A stretch of DNA of 64,000 nt, taken from Neobacillus bataviensis LMG 21833 (GTDB lineage Bacteria; Bacillota; Bacilli; Bacillales; Cytobacillaceae). Shown one piece after another: positions 8,247 to 17,940 of this stretch. The DNA lies in assembly GCF_000307875.1 (NCBI RefSeq), contig NZ_AJLS01000137.1, forward strand, positions 79,197-143,196. Reading direction: 5' to 3'. How positions within the stretch are numbered: the first letter of the stretch is position 1; the number at the start of each line of letters is the position of its first letter. The translations under genes were made by a program, and so were the position numbers. The notes beneath the pieces are model-generated. The model was not told the origin of the DNA, did not search any database, and saw only the letters and a list, made by a program, of their open reading frames with translations.

Positions 8247-9125
8247 GTGCTAAAAAGTAGAAAGCCATCAGAAAAATTAGTTGATACCATGAATATCATT
8301 CTTCTTGCTCTGATTGCATTGACGATGTTGTTTCCGTTTTATTATATGTTTGTTGTTTCATTTGCTACGTACGAAGAATTTGTCAAAACGGATTTACTTC
8401 TATTCCCGAAAACATGGGTGCTGGATGCATATGAGTATATTATAGGCTCCAAAGCATTCATCCGGTCTCTTGGTGTGACCATTTATGTAACCATAGTTGG
8501 TACATTAGTCAGTTTATTATTGACGGCGATGATGGCCTATGCACTTTCAAGAAATATCCTCGGCCAGAAAATTTATGTTTTTCTTGTATTATTTACATTT
8601 GTATTCGGTGCTGGAATGATTCCAACCTATATGATTGTTCAGGCAACGGGTTTAATGGACTCCTTATGGGCGCTGATTATTCCAGGAGCCATCAGCTCGT
8701 TTAACTTAATTGTCATGAGACAATTTTTCATGGCCCTACCCATGGATTTAACGGAAGCTGCGATTATCGATGGAGCAAATGATTTACAAATTTTCGCAAA
8801 AATCATCCTCCCATTATCGAAGCCAGCATTAGCAGCCTTTGGATTGTTTTACGCGGTAGGAATTTGGAACTCTTATTTTACCGCACTTCTTTATCTAAGT
8901 GATCCAGCCAAATGGACTGTACAGGTCGTTCTTAGACAGCTTGTCATTTTAAACCAAGGGAATGTACTTGACGTTGGCGTGCAGGCAGGTATGACTAATC
9001 CGCCTCCAGCTGAGACGGTTGGGATGGCCGCCATTCTGGTAGCAACGATTCCTATTCTGATTGTCTATCCATTTCTTCAAAAGCATTTCGCGAAAGGAGT
9101 GATGCTTGGGTCGGTAAAAGAATAA
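8247..9125 (+). CDS. ABC importer 1, permease B (YtcP/MalG type)
   Basis: A 292-residue CarB-type (MalG-like) permease with six predicted helices. Its EAA loop is T-E-A-A-I-I-D-G-A-N-D-L-Q-I-F. It ends with the family's characteristic K-G-V-M-L-G-S-V-K-E tail. The start is GTG, preceded by AAAGGAGAGG. It is translated directly after permease A and forms a heterodimer with it. Closest familiar homologues are B. subtilis YtcP/YesQ-type permeases for complex sugars. Confidence 0.93.
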   Translation: MLKSRKPSEKLVDTMNIILLALIALTMLFPFYYMFVVSFATYEEFVKTDLLLFPKTWVLDAYEYIIGSKAFIRSLGVTIYVTIVGTLVSLLLTAMMAYALSRNILGQKIYVFLVLFTFVFGAGMIPTYMIVQATGLMDSLWALIIPGAISSFNLIVMRQFFMALPMDLTEAAIIDGANDLQIFAKIILPLSKPALAAFGLFYAVGIWNSYFTALLYLSDPAKWTVQVVLRQLVILNQGNVLDVGVQAGMTNPPPAETVGMAAILVATIPILIVYPFLQKHFAKGVMLGSVKE

Positions 9126-9187
9126 CATTCATTCCAATTGTCCATTATTGAGGGAGAAGAAAACTAGTACAAGGGGGAAACAATTAG

Positions 9188-10777
9188 ATGAAACGATTCA
9201 TGTCCATAGCTTTATCGACTGTTCTTTTAGCGGGTACACTTGCTGCCTGTTCGCCAAAAGATGAAAAGGCATCTTCAAGCACTAAAAATGGTAAAGATAG
9301 TAAAATAACAATTAGTTGGTTTGATGGTACGTGGGAGAATCCTGTTCCAGAACCTGGAAATGACGCTGTGAAAAAAGTAAATGAAAAGTTTAATGTGGAT
9401 TTCAAGCCGCAATACATCCCGTTTGACCTTTATGATGATAAGCTGACAGTTAAAATGGCCTCTGGTGATATTCCGGATGTAATTGGAACAGAAGGTGCTG
9501 ATACAAATTATATAAAGTGGTCTAAACAAGGGGCTTTTTTACCGCTTAATGATTATGTGGACAAGTATGAAACATTTAAAGACATCCCGCAATCAGTATG
9601 GGATGCGGTATCAGTGGATGGAAAGAAATACGGAATCCCGCTTTATTTCCCGTCTAAAGGCGGCAAAAAGCCGGTTATTAGACAAGACTGGCTTGATAAG
9701 CTCGGGCTGAAGATGCCGACGAACTTTGAAGAATTAAAAGAAGTAGCCGTTGCCTTTGCAACACAAGACCCTGATGGAAATGGAAAGAATGATACAGTGG
9801 GATTAGGTCTTGCAAAAGGGTTGGTATATGACCCAAGTTTTGGTGCTTACTGGGGTAACTCTTGGTACCATGAAAATAAGGATGGTCAATTAATTCCAGG
9901 CCAAATTTCAGAGGGAAGTAAAGAAAAAGTTACTTATATAAATGAAATGTTTAAAGCTGGGGCAATTGATAAAGACTGGGCGATTAAACCATATAATGAT
10001 GTATTTAAAGACTTTAATGCCGGTAAAGTGGGTATTTGGTATGAACAACCAGGGAATGACAAAGGTTCACAGCCAAATAACCTGGATTTAGCCACTTTAA
10101 GGAAAAATGCTCCAGATGCTAAAATTGCCGCGATTCCTCCTTTTGTGGCTCCTGACAAATCCCAAGGTTATGTGGCAGGAAGCGGTTATTATCGGATTTG
10201 GATGCTAAGCTCCAAATTAAAGAATGATCCGAAAAAGGTCGAGAAAATTTTAGAAATGATGGATTATATGGCTAAGTATGTGCCGGCAGATCAACAAACA
10301 CCTCATAACGAGTATTTTGATTGGATCATGGGCGGAAATGGTAAAGGATATACTATTGTCGATGGTGCACCGCAATTAACAGAGGAATATAGCAAAAATG
10401 CACCAATTTCTCTGTTCAACCAGAAACAAGGTGGATGGGACAAGGATAATCAAGCCATGAAGGATTATGTTACACAATCCAAAGCACCAGAAGCTAAGGA
10501 ATTCAATACACTCATGGGTGATATGTTAAGTGAGGCAGATTTTTTTGTCAGCCCTGTAGGCCGGATCCATTCAGACGTTTATAATGATAAAAATGCCGCA
10601 TTAACAGAATTTGCAACGAATGAGTTAACAAAGATGGTCGTTGGGCAAAGACCGATCTCCGACTGGGATAAGTACGTTGATGAGTATTTGGCTAAAGGCG
10701 GAAAAGATGTCATTGCGGATGTTAACAAGCTGATAAAAGAAAGCAAAATTAAAGGTGAATGGGTTAAAGCGAAATAA
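9188..10777 (+). CDS. ABC importer 1, sugar-binding lipoprotein (LplA/YtcQ type)
   Basis: A 529-residue extracellular type 2 solute-binding protein. The signal peptide ends in the lipobox L-A-A-C with Cys21 as the lipidated residue, followed by a Ser/Lys-rich linker. The mature part has the long LplA-family layout (W-F-D-G-T-W near the start, D-P-D-G-N-G-K-N-D-T about residue 196, a family calcium-loop-like motif). It captures the glycan outside the membrane and delivers it to permeases A and B. AAGGGGGAAA precedes the ATG. A strong terminator follows 13 bp after the stop, ending the cassette. Confidence 0.93.
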   Translation: MKRFMSIALSTVLLAGTLAACSPKDEKASSSTKNGKDSKITISWFDGTWENPVPEPGNDAVKKVNEKFNVDFKPQYIPFDLYDDKLTVKMASGDIPDVIGTEGADTNYIKWSKQGAFLPLNDYVDKYETFKDIPQSVWDAVSVDGKKYGIPLYFPSKGGKKPVIRQDWLDKLGLKMPTNFEELKEVAVAFATQDPDGNGKNDTVGLGLAKGLVYDPSFGAYWGNSWYHENKDGQLIPGQISEGSKEKVTYINEMFKAGAIDKDWAIKPYNDVFKDFNAGKVGIWYEQPGNDKGSQPNNLDLATLRKNAPDAKIAAIPPFVAPDKSQGYVAGSGYYRIWMLSSKLKNDPKKVEKILEMMDYMAKYVPADQQTPHNEYFDWIMGGNGKGYTIVDGAPQLTEEYSKNAPISLFNQKQGGWDKDNQAMKDYVTQSKAPEAKEFNTLMGDMLSEADFFVSPVGRIHSDVYNDKNAALTEFATNELTKMVVGQRPISDWDKYVDEYLAKGGKDVIADVNKLIKESKIKGEWVKAK

Positions 10778-10790
10778 TCAATGTGAATAG

Positions 10791-10822
10791 AATCCCCTGA
10801 AAGATTTCGGGGGATTGTTTTT
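10791..10822 (+). terminator. Terminator after importer cassette 1
   Basis: AATCCCC (10791-10797) pairs with GGGGATT (10810-10816), a 12-nt loop, then a T5 tract. Confidence 0.85.
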
Positions 10823-10877
10823 ACATTATACCAGCCATTAGGTTAAGAATATTTAAAATAGCTAGGGAGGCAGTTGT

Positions 10878-12389
10878 GTGAATAGACCCAATATCTTGCT
10901 GATTACGACTGATCAACAGCATTGGAATACGCTTGGTTCATATAATGATGAGATTTCAACTCCCAATTTGGATCGTCTAGCCCAAGAGGGGACCACATTT
11001 TCGCGGGCGTATTGTCCCAACCCTACCTGCACACCCAGCAGGGCATCGATTATTACTGGGATGTATCCCAGTCAGCATGGAGCGTGGGCAATAGGTACGA
11101 AGCTATCCGAAGAGGTTCCAACCATTGGTGATGAATTAATGAATGAAGGCTACCAGACTGCCCTCATTGGAAAGGGCCATTTTCAGCCATTAAAATCGAC
11201 TGATGACTATTCTTCTTTGGAATCCTATCCTATTTTACAAGATTTAAAGTTTTGGAAGAAGTTTAATGGACCATTTTATGGATTTGATTATGTGGAATTG
11301 GCGAGGAACCATACAAATGAAGCACATGTAGGGCAGCATTATGCCTTATGGATGGAAGAAAAGGGCTGTAAAAATTGGAGAGACTACTATTTGCCTCCAA
11401 CCGGTTCAATGGACCGCTCGATTCAATATAAATGGCCGATTCCGGAAGAATATCATTACAATACTTGGATTGCTGAACGTTCAAATGCTGCGCTAAAAAA
11501 ATACAAGGATAATCATGAGAATTTTTTCTTATGGGCAAGCTTTTTTGACCCTCATCCGCCATACCTTGTACCTGAGCCATGGGACACGATGTACGATCCT
11601 GAAAAATTGACTGTTCCTAAGGTGGTGCCGGGAGAACATGATGATAACCCTCCACATTTTCAACTGACCCAAGAAATGAATCCAGACTTTTCTGGTTATG
11701 TTGAGGAGGGAATCGGAAATATTGGATTTCATTCCCATGTGAAGGTTTCCGAGCAGGAAGCACAACAGAACATGGCTGTCTACTATGGGATGATTAGTAT
11801 GCTGGATAAGTATATTGGGAAAATTCTCGATAAATTAGATGACCTTGGATTAGCTAAGAATACAATTGTCGTCTTTACAACGGATCACGGACATTTTTTC
11901 GGACAGCACGGACTCCACGATAAGGGTGGTTTTCACTATGAAGATTTGTTAAAGCTTCCGTATATCGTTCGATACCCAGGTAAAGTACCCGCTGGTCAAA
12001 TTTGTCACTCGATGCAATCGCTTGTGGACTTAGCTCCTACCTTTTTAAGCTTTGCAGGTATTTCAATCCCCCGGACAATGACCGGAGTTAATCAAAAAGA
12101 GGTATGGTTAGGGAAGAAAGAAAAGGCAAGGAACCATGTGATATGCGAATATCGCACTCAGCCGACAAAGGTGCATCAAAAAACATTTATAGGAGAACGG
12201 TATAAAATCACTTTGTATTTTAACGAAACCTATGGTGAATTATTTGATTTACAGGAGGATCCGCAAGAAATTCACAATTTATGGAATGTTCCCGAGCATC
12301 GGGCATTAAGGGAGCGGCTTTTATTTCAGTACATTTGGGCAGAGCTTGGGAAAGAACCGATATGGATGCCTAGAATCACTGGGGCATAA
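10878..12389 (+). CDS. Sulfatase 2, cysteine type (cytoplasmic)
   Basis: Type I sulfatase of 503 residues. The maturation site is C51-T-P-S-R55 with A-S-I-I-T-G-M following, and the metal-binding D-D/D-Q region is T-T-D-Q-Q-H near residue 10. Further signature elements are F-F-D-P-H-P-P-Y (about residue 222) and T-T-D-H-G-H-F-F-G-Q-H-G (about residue 334). GTG at 10878 is favoured because AGGGAGG lies 7 bp upstream. There is no signal peptide. The gene leads into a GH35 beta-galactosidase 19 bp downstream, suggesting desulfation before or after galactose removal. It depends on formylglycine maturation by the enzyme at 2433-3695. Sugar and sulfate position are unknown. Confidence 0.93.
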   Translation: MNRPNILLITTDQQHWNTLGSYNDEISTPNLDRLAQEGTTFSRAYCPNPTCTPSRASIITGMYPSQHGAWAIGTKLSEEVPTIGDELMNEGYQTALIGKGHFQPLKSTDDYSSLESYPILQDLKFWKKFNGPFYGFDYVELARNHTNEAHVGQHYALWMEEKGCKNWRDYYLPPTGSMDRSIQYKWPIPEEYHYNTWIAERSNAALKKYKDNHENFFLWASFFDPHPPYLVPEPWDTMYDPEKLTVPKVVPGEHDDNPPHFQLTQEMNPDFSGYVEEGIGNIGFHSHVKVSEQEAQQNMAVYYGMISMLDKYIGKILDKLDDLGLAKNTIVVFTTDHGHFFGQHGLHDKGGFHYEDLLKLPYIVRYPGKVPAGQICHSMQSLVDLAPTFLSFAGISIPRTMTGVNQKEVWLGKKEKARNHVICEYRTQPTKVHQKTFIGERYKITLYFNETYGELFDLQEDPQEIHNLWNVPEHRALRERLLFQYIWAELGKEPIWMPRITGA

Positions 12390-12408
12390 TAAAATTGGAG
12401 GTTTTTAC

Positions 12409-15012
12409 ATGATTACATACGATAAAAAAAGCTGGAAAATTCATAATGAAAGAGTTTTTATTTTATCCGCTGCCATTCACTATTTCCGTCTTCCACGAGC
12501 AGAATGGAATGAGGTATTAGATAAGGCGAAAGCAGGGGGATGCAATACGATCGAAACGTACATCCCATGGAATTTTCATGAAATGAATGAAGGGGAATGG
12601 GACTTCTCTGGCGATAAAGATTTAGCCCATTTCTTCCAATTATGTGCTGACAAGGAATTATATGTGATTGCGAGACCAGGTCCATATATTTGTGCAGAAT
12701 GGGATTTTGGCGGATTTCCATGGTGGCTTTCTACAAAGAAAGATATTCAATATCGTTCCGCCCAGCCTGCCTTTTTACACTATGTAGATCAATATTTTGA
12801 TAGAGTTATCCCGATTATTGATGAATATCAATTAACGAAAAACGGTACAGTGATCATGGTTCAAGTAGAAAATGAATTCCAGGCATATGGTAAACCAGAT
12901 AAACCATATATGGAATATATACGGGATGGAATGAAGGCGAGGGGAATTGATGTCCCACTTGTTACATGCTATGGAGCAGTTGAGGGTGCAGTGGAGTTTC
13001 GTAACTTTTGGTCCCATTCCAAACATGCGGCTGCGATCTTAGATGAACGATTTCCAGATCAGCCAAAAGGGGTAATGGAGTTTTGGATAGGCTGGTTTGA
13101 ACAATGGGGCGGTAATAAAGCGGATCAAAAGACACCGGAACAGCTTGAACGTGAGTGCTACCAGCTATTAAGCAATGGATTTACAGCTATCAATTATTAT
13201 ATGTATTTTGGAGGCACGAATTTTGACCACTGGGGCGGCCGGACAGTGGGAGAACAGACTTTATGTACGACCACGTATGATTATGATGTGGCCATTGATG
13301 AATATTTACAGCCAACCAGAAAATATGAAGTATTAAAAAGGTATCATTCCTTTGTCAAGTGGTTAGAACCACTATTTACAGATGCAGAAAAAGTGGCTTC
13401 CGATATGAAGCTGCCTAGTGACCTAAAATCTGAGCGAATCGCAAGCCCTTATGGTGAAGTGATATTTATTGAGAATAATAGAAATGAAAGAATTCAATCA
13501 CATGTTAAACATGGCTATGATCAAATTCTGTTTACGATTGAAGCCAATACCGTTTTACCGATTGTCCGTAATGTGAAAGTGGGAAATCACTTCACCATTA
13601 AAACGCTGACAGGACAGACAACAGGGTTTGATTCAAATGAAGCGGTTATCTATCACGAAAATGGCCAGCGTTCATCCTTGGTTTTGCAGCTCGATCAAAA
13701 GGCGGAAATTCATTGTCCATTGCCAAATCGATTCGAAACGCTTGAAGATGGCAGTATTGCATTTCGTTTATTTCATGGAAGTCAGCCGCAAACCATTCAG
13801 CTGTTATTTAAGGATGGCTCAAGCTATTCAATCGAAGTTGTCACAAGACAATCCCTGGAGATACATGTTCCCCAGTTGGAAAAGAAAACGGAAACAAACG
13901 AATTAACATGGGAATCAGCAGAAGAACCTCTTTCTTTTTTAAATGGTAAAGTGAAAGAGTCGAAAAAACCGCTTGATTTCAGCAGCTTCGGCCAGTTTAG
14001 CGGCTATTTAGGTTACGAGAGTGAATTCTATGCAGAGGAAACGCATAATACAACGATTGTTTTTCCGCGAATCGAGGATCCTGTTATGGTTTTCAGCAAT
14101 CAGCAATTTGTTGGAAAGCTTAGCAAGCTTGGGGCTGCAGAAATTGAGGTTCCAGTGAAGAAAGGGAAAAATACCTTAACATGTCTCGTTCAGAATATGG
14201 GACGCTTCAACTATACGCAAGTTATGGGGGAACCAAAGGGCATTAGTGAACCGCCGGCACTTAACGGAAAATATCTGCCGCTGCGCGGGGAATGGCAAGT
14301 TGAGGGCACTGGTGCACGGCACCATTTATCGCAAATACCATCTATCGAGGGAAGAATCGGTTTTTTAAGAACGTTTGAGAATCATGGTTATGACCGAGCC
14401 ATTCTTGTTGGTGAAGGTGTTTCGCGCGTTACGGTTAATGGAAATGAAGGAAAAATCCTGATGGAATGTCAAACAGGATGGTCAAGGAACAGTGCTGTCT
14501 ATGGAGTGGCAGATATAAGTGGTGCTTTAAAGCAAGGGGAAAATGTGCTGGATTTAGATGTTCAAAATATTTCTAGTATTCGCCGATTTGACCTTTATTT
14601 GTTTCATGATAAGGAGCAAATTTTCGATTGGAAAACGAAATCATTTGCTGAGCTCCACGAGGAAAAGGATTGGAAGACTGCTAATTGCGGTGATCAACAA
14701 ACCATTTATCCCCGCTGGTATAAGAGTCATTTTACCTGGAACCCTGATAATGGCTCAATTGTAAAAGTACGCTTGAATCATTTGAGTAAAGGATGCTTTT
14801 GGGTAAATGGCGAGTGTTTAGGAAGGTATTGGAACATTGGGCCCCAGGAGGATTATAAGATTCCAGTCTCCTTGTTAAAAGACCAAAATGAAATTGTCAT
14901 TTTTGATGAGGAAGGATATGCGCCAGACGATGTCGTGATTCATTCTTACACTCCATTTGTTCAGTCGAAAAAAAAGCAGTTGGTCACAGTCGAAGCTGGA
15001 AGTAATGAATAA
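12409..15012 (+). CDS. GH35 beta-galactosidase (cytoplasmic)
   Basis: An 867-residue family GH35 retaining beta-galactosidase. The N-terminal TIM barrel has A-I-H-Y-F-R (about 22), P-W-N-F-H-E and R-P-G-P-Y-I-C-A-E-W-D-F-G-G-F-P-W-W. The acid/base is Glu156 in V-E-N-E-F and the nucleophile Glu224 in V-M-E-F-W-I-G-W-F. C-terminal beta-sandwich domains include a jelly roll with the R-Y-W-N-I-G-P-Q segment. The ATG at 12409 is chosen over an upstream in-frame ATG at 12346 because GGAGG sits 7 bp before it and the earlier start lies within sulfatase 2. No signal peptide is seen. It would remove terminal beta-galactose from imported glycans. Confidence 0.94.
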   Translation: MITYDKKSWKIHNERVFILSAAIHYFRLPRAEWNEVLDKAKAGGCNTIETYIPWNFHEMNEGEWDFSGDKDLAHFFQLCADKELYVIARPGPYICAEWDFGGFPWWLSTKKDIQYRSAQPAFLHYVDQYFDRVIPIIDEYQLTKNGTVIMVQVENEFQAYGKPDKPYMEYIRDGMKARGIDVPLVTCYGAVEGAVEFRNFWSHSKHAAAILDERFPDQPKGVMEFWIGWFEQWGGNKADQKTPEQLERECYQLLSNGFTAINYYMYFGGTNFDHWGGRTVGEQTLCTTTYDYDVAIDEYLQPTRKYEVLKRYHSFVKWLEPLFTDAEKVASDMKLPSDLKSERIASPYGEVIFIENNRNERIQSHVKHGYDQILFTIEANTVLPIVRNVKVGNHFTIKTLTGQTTGFDSNEAVIYHENGQRSSLVLQLDQKAEIHCPLPNRFETLEDGSIAFRLFHGSQPQTIQLLFKDGSSYSIEVVTRQSLEIHVPQLEKKTETNELTWESAEEPLSFLNGKVKESKKPLDFSSFGQFSGYLGYESEFYAEETHNTTIVFPRIEDPVMVFSNQQFVGKLSKLGAAEIEVPVKKGKNTLTCLVQNMGRFNYTQVMGEPKGISEPPALNGKYLPLRGEWQVEGTGARHHLSQIPSIEGRIGFLRTFENHGYDRAILVGEGVSRVTVNGNEGKILMECQTGWSRNSAVYGVADISGALKQGENVLDLDVQNISSIRRFDLYLFHDKEQIFDWKTKSFAELHEEKDWKTANCGDQQTIYPRWYKSHFTWNPDNGSIVKVRLNHLSKGCFWVNGECLGRYWNIGPQEDYKIPVSLLKDQNEIVIFDEEGYAPDDVVIHSYTPFVQSKKKQLVTVEAGSNE

Positions 15013-15046
15013 TCCGGAGACTTTAAGAAAGCTGGTGCCATAAAAC

Positions 15047-16507
15047 ATGAAACCCAATGTATTGTTAATAATGGTCGATCAAATGCGCGGCGATTGTCTA
15101 AGTGTTTTAGGTCATCCAGTGGTAGATACACCGAACATTGACCAGTTAGCACAAAACGGAGTTCTTTTTAAAAATGCATATACAGCAACCCCAACCTGCG
15201 TTCCAGCACGGGCGGCGGTTTTAACCGGAATGTCTCAGACGTCCACTGGCCGTGTCGGCTACCAAGATAAAGTGCCGTGGAATTATAAACACACCTTGCC
15301 AGGTGAATTTGCAAAAGCAGGATACCATACTCAAGCTGTCGGAAAAATGCATGTTTATCCAGCAAGGAATTTAGTCGGTTTCCATAATGTGGTGTTACAT
15401 GATGGATATTTACATTATAACCGCTTCAAACATAATAATATGGAAACCGAATCCTATAACTACAGCGGTGATGACTACCTTCCATGGTTGAAGAATCAGG
15501 TGGGAAACCAGGCCGATCTGATTGATTTAGGTTTGGATTGTAATGCATCCACGGTGGCAAGGCCCTGGCATCTCCCTGAGGCCGTGCATCCAACCAACTG
15601 GGTGGTCACGGAGTCCATTGATTTCTTAAGAAGACGCGATCCTACGAAGCCCTTTTTCTTAAAAATGTCCTTTGTCAGACCGCATCCGCCGTTTGATCCG
15701 CCGCAGGTATTTTTTGATATGTACAAGGATTTGGAACTTCCGGATGCACCCGTGGGGGATTGGGCAGAAAGGGAAGACCCAAAAAAAAGCGGGTATAATC
15801 CCATTACGTCAAAAGGGATTGTTCCAAAAAATCGCTTAAAGCGTGCCCAAGCCGCCTATTACGCATTGATTACCCATATTGATTATCAGATTGGCAGATT
15901 TTTAATGGCCATGGAGGAACATGGGGTATTAAACAATACAGTCATTCTCTTTTGTTCTGACCATGGAGAATTACTGGGAGATCACAATTTATTCCGTAAA
16001 TCCTTAGCCTACGAGGGCAGCGCAAAAGTGCCATTTATACTTGCAGATCCTGGCAATTTATTAAAGCTAAAGAAAAACGGAATGGTGGAGGAAGTGGTAG
16101 AACTTAGAGACATCATGCCGACATTACTTGATGCTGCAAATGTAGAGATACCGGAATGTGTGGACGGCAGGAGTGTACTCTCCCTTTGCAAAGAACGTGC
16201 GGTTGAATGGCGTGAGTATATCCATGGGGAGCATGCATCTGGTCAAAGCTCGCATCATTACGTAACAAATGGGAAAGAAAAATATATTTGGTATTCGCAA
16301 ACAGGAGAAGAGCAGCTGTTCAATCTTGAGGATGATCCACAAGAATTGACGAACCTCGCAGCCGTAATCGAATCCGCGCAGCGATTAACTTTTTGGAGAG
16401 AACGGCTGATCAAAGAGTTATCAGGACGGGAAGAAGGTTTTACGGATGGGAATCGCCTGATTATCGGCAGAGAAACGAAAGCTTGCTTAGATCATTTGCT
16501 GGGTTGA
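15047..16507 (+). CDS. Sulfatase 3, cysteine type with C-V-P-A-R signature (cytoplasmic)
   Basis: Type I arylsulfatase-like enzyme of 486 residues. The maturation sequence is C51-V-P-A-R55, where Ala replaces the usual Ser; this variant occurs in bacterial AslA-type sulfatases and still presents Cys and Arg. Other landmarks are M-V-D-Q-M-R-G-D near the N-terminus, [10 protein letters not shown] (about residue 210) and [11 protein letters not shown] (about residue 305). No signal peptide is present. It follows the GH35 gene by 34 bp with only a weak Shine-Dalgarno. Its TGA stop codon is part of the -35 box of the first GntR-type promoter element (16501-16531). Confidence 0.93.
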   Translation: MKPNVLLIMVDQMRGDCLSVLGHPVVDTPNIDQLAQNGVLFKNAYTATPTCVPARAAVLTGMSQTSTGRVGYQDKVPWNYKHTLPGEFAKAGYHTQAVGKMHVYPARNLVGFHNVVLHDGYLHYNRFKHNNMETESYNYSGDDYLPWLKNQVGNQADLIDLGLDCNASTVARPWHLPEAVHPTNWVVTESIDFLRRRDPTKPFFLKMSFVRPHPPFDPPQVFFDMYKDLELPDAPVGDWAEREDPKKSGYNPITSKGIVPKNRLKRAQAAYYALITHIDYQIGRFLMAMEEHGVLNNTVILFCSDHGELLGDHNLFRKSLAYEGSAKVPFILADPGNLLKLKKNGMVEEVVELRDIMPTLLDAANVEIPECVDGRSVLSLCKERAVEWREYIHGEHASGQSSHHYVTNGKEKYIWYSQTGEEQLFNLEDDPQELTNLAAVIESAQRLTFWRERLIKELSGREEGFTDGNRLIIGRETKACLDHLLG

Positions 16508-16531
16508 TACTACAAGTGATGATGGTATAAG
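16501..16531 (+). promoter_or_regulatory. GntR-type promoter/operator element, copy A
   Basis: GGGTTGATA (-35 TTGATA at 16504-16509), the 16-nt spacer CTACAAGTGATGATGG, then TATAAG (-10 at 16526-16531). Two other copies with the same spacing and spacer start (CTACAAGT) lie before the GalNAc operon (27365) and the gntR gene (32803). The conserved spacer is the probable repressor site. Confidence 0.7.
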
Positions 16532-16703
16532 TTGTGATAACAGGAGGATTGAAGGGAGGGAGGGACAACCTGTTGTCTTATCATCGGAGCATATGTAGGA
16601 AGTGCCCTGCTTTCGCATATTAGGTTAATGGTGACGGAAAATTAAATTAGCATAGGATTTGGTTCATACGTATCAATTTTCATTTTTAATCACTTCAATT
16701 AAT

Positions 16704-16745
16704 GGTCAGCTTGCTGCTATAAACAGTGGGCTGACCCTTTTTGTT
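16704..16745 (+). terminator. Terminator or attenuator in the leader of importer cassette 2
   Basis: GGTCAGC (16704-16710) pairs with GCTGACC (16730-16736), followed by CTTTTTGTT. It lies 170 bp downstream of promoter element A and 210 bp before the permease gene, so it may attenuate the cassette or simply end the sulfatase operon transcript. Confidence 0.6.
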
Positions 16746-16771
16746 GGGGTTAACCAATACAGTATTTTTAG

Positions 16772-16888
16772 GCTGGAGATTGCTATAGGCGTTATGAACA
16801 GGAGATTAAGAGAAATGTCAAAAAAACACAAGATTCAGAAAAAAGTGACATTCCAATTACGAAATTAGAACTATATAATGACAATTAA
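16772..16888 (+). pseudogene. Possible 3' remnant of a decayed gene
   Basis: This frame has no ATG, GTG or TTG but reads as protein-like sequence ending K-S-D-I-P-I-T-K-L-E-L-Y-N-D-N before TAA. The stop is followed within 15 bp by a strong Shine-Dalgarno for the permease, the spacing expected of an operon neighbour. In cassette 1 a YesL gene occupies this position, so a YesL remnant is conceivable, but no sequence match is visible. Confidence 0.25.
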
Positions 16889-16954
16889 ATAAGGAAGGAG
16901 GGGGCAATTATTTATACGGTTAAAGAAATATCAGCGGAAAATCTGAATGTAAAA

Positions 16955-17869
16955 ATGAAAACGGTTACGAAGAAGAAAAGCTATTTTATTAAACATTGGC
17001 CAATTTATTCGATGATATTACCTGGCCTCGTGTATTTTTTAATTTTTAAGTATATTCCATTGGGCGGCAGTATTATAGCTTTTCAAGATTACAATGTATT
17101 TAAAGGTATAACAGGAAGTGAATTCGTTGGATTTAAGCATTTTAAAAATTTGTTTACTTATCCAGAATTTATGCAAATCTTTAATAACACTCTTTTGATT
17201 AGTGCCTACAAGCTAGTATTAGGATTCCCATCCCCAATTATCCTGGCATTGTTATTAAATGAAGTGAGAAAGAAACTATTTAAAAGTACGATTCAATCCT
17301 TACTTTATTTACCTCACTTTTTGTCTTGGGTCATTGTTGGCGGTTTAGTGATCAATATTTTATCTCCAAGTTCAGGGATTGTGAATGAAATTATTAGAAG
17401 TCTTGGCGGGAAGGAAATATTTTTCATGCAAGAGCCAGGCTTTTTCCGTTCCATCGTTGTTGGATCCGGAATTTGGAAGGACGTCGGCTGGAATACCATT
17501 ATTTATATGGCTGCGTTAGCGGGTATAAATCCTCAATTATATGAAGCAGCAGAAATTGATGGTGCGGGGAAATTACGTCAGGTTTGGAGTATTACATTAC
17601 CGACATTGCTGCCAACCATTATGATCCTACTTTTATTGCAAATAGGAAATATTTTAGATTTAGGATTTGAACAAATTTATATGTTGTTGAACCCACTCGT
17701 AAGAGAAACTGGTGAAGTTTTAGACACGTATATTTATAGAGTCGGTCTTGTGGGAGGGCAATTCAGCTATACTACAGCAATTGGGTTATTCAAGTCTGTA
17801 ATAGGTCTGATCCTAGTAGTTGGAGCAAATAAATTAAGTAAAAAGTTAACAGGTAATTCTATTTACTAA
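16955..17869 (+). CDS. ABC importer 2, permease A (LplB type)
   Basis: A 304-residue LplB-type permease with six predicted helices and the EAA loop Y-E-A-A-E-I-D-G-A-G-K-L-R-Q-V. The ATG at 16955 lacks its own ribosome site. A very strong AAGGAGGGGG lies about 50 bp upstream and is followed at normal spacing only by in-frame ATT codons (16907, 16910), so translation may begin there at a non-standard codon. It is paired with the permease at 17941 and the lipoprotein at 18838. It is clearly paralogous to the permeases at 7253 and 39452. Confidence 0.9.
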   Translation: MKTVTKKKSYFIKHWPIYSMILPGLVYFLIFKYIPLGGSIIAFQDYNVFKGITGSEFVGFKHFKNLFTYPEFMQIFNNTLLISAYKLVLGFPSPIILALLLNEVRKKLFKSTIQSLLYLPHFLSWVIVGGLVINILSPSSGIVNEIIRSLGGKEIFFMQEPGFFRSIVVGSGIWKDVGWNTIIYMAALAGINPQLYEAAEIDGAGKLRQVWSITLPTLLPTIMILLLLQIGNILDLGFEQIYMLLNPLVRETGEVLDTYIYRVGLVGGQFSYTTAIGLFKSVIGLILVVGANKLSKKLTGNSIY

Positions 17870-17940
17870 AAACTAATGTAAATAAAAGTTATACACATGG
17901 AATAATTCTAAAGTCTATCATAAAGAGAGGGGGTTGCTCT

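Larger units (their letters stand above)
16508..16954 (+). other. Leader region before importer cassette 2
   Basis: A 447-bp gap. It holds promoter element A, an imperfect hairpin (GATAACAGG near 16536 against CCTGTTGTCTTATC near 16569-16582) around a G-rich loop, a terminator at 16704-16745, a possible decayed reading frame (16772-16888), a TATAAT at 16874-16879 without a good -35, and an AAGGAGGGGG Shine-Dalgarno near 16894-16904. An open frame starting at 16659 looks non-coding. Confidence 0.5.

Noticed and set aside
12346..12408. Longer N-terminus for the GH35 enzyme
   Set aside because: The extension overlaps sulfatase 2, lacks a ribosome site, and homologous sequence begins at the later ATG.
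16659..16868. A 69-codon open frame in the importer 2 leader
   Set aside because: It crosses the terminator hairpin, has no ribosome site and its translation shows no domain; a neighbouring frame looks more protein-like at its 3' end.
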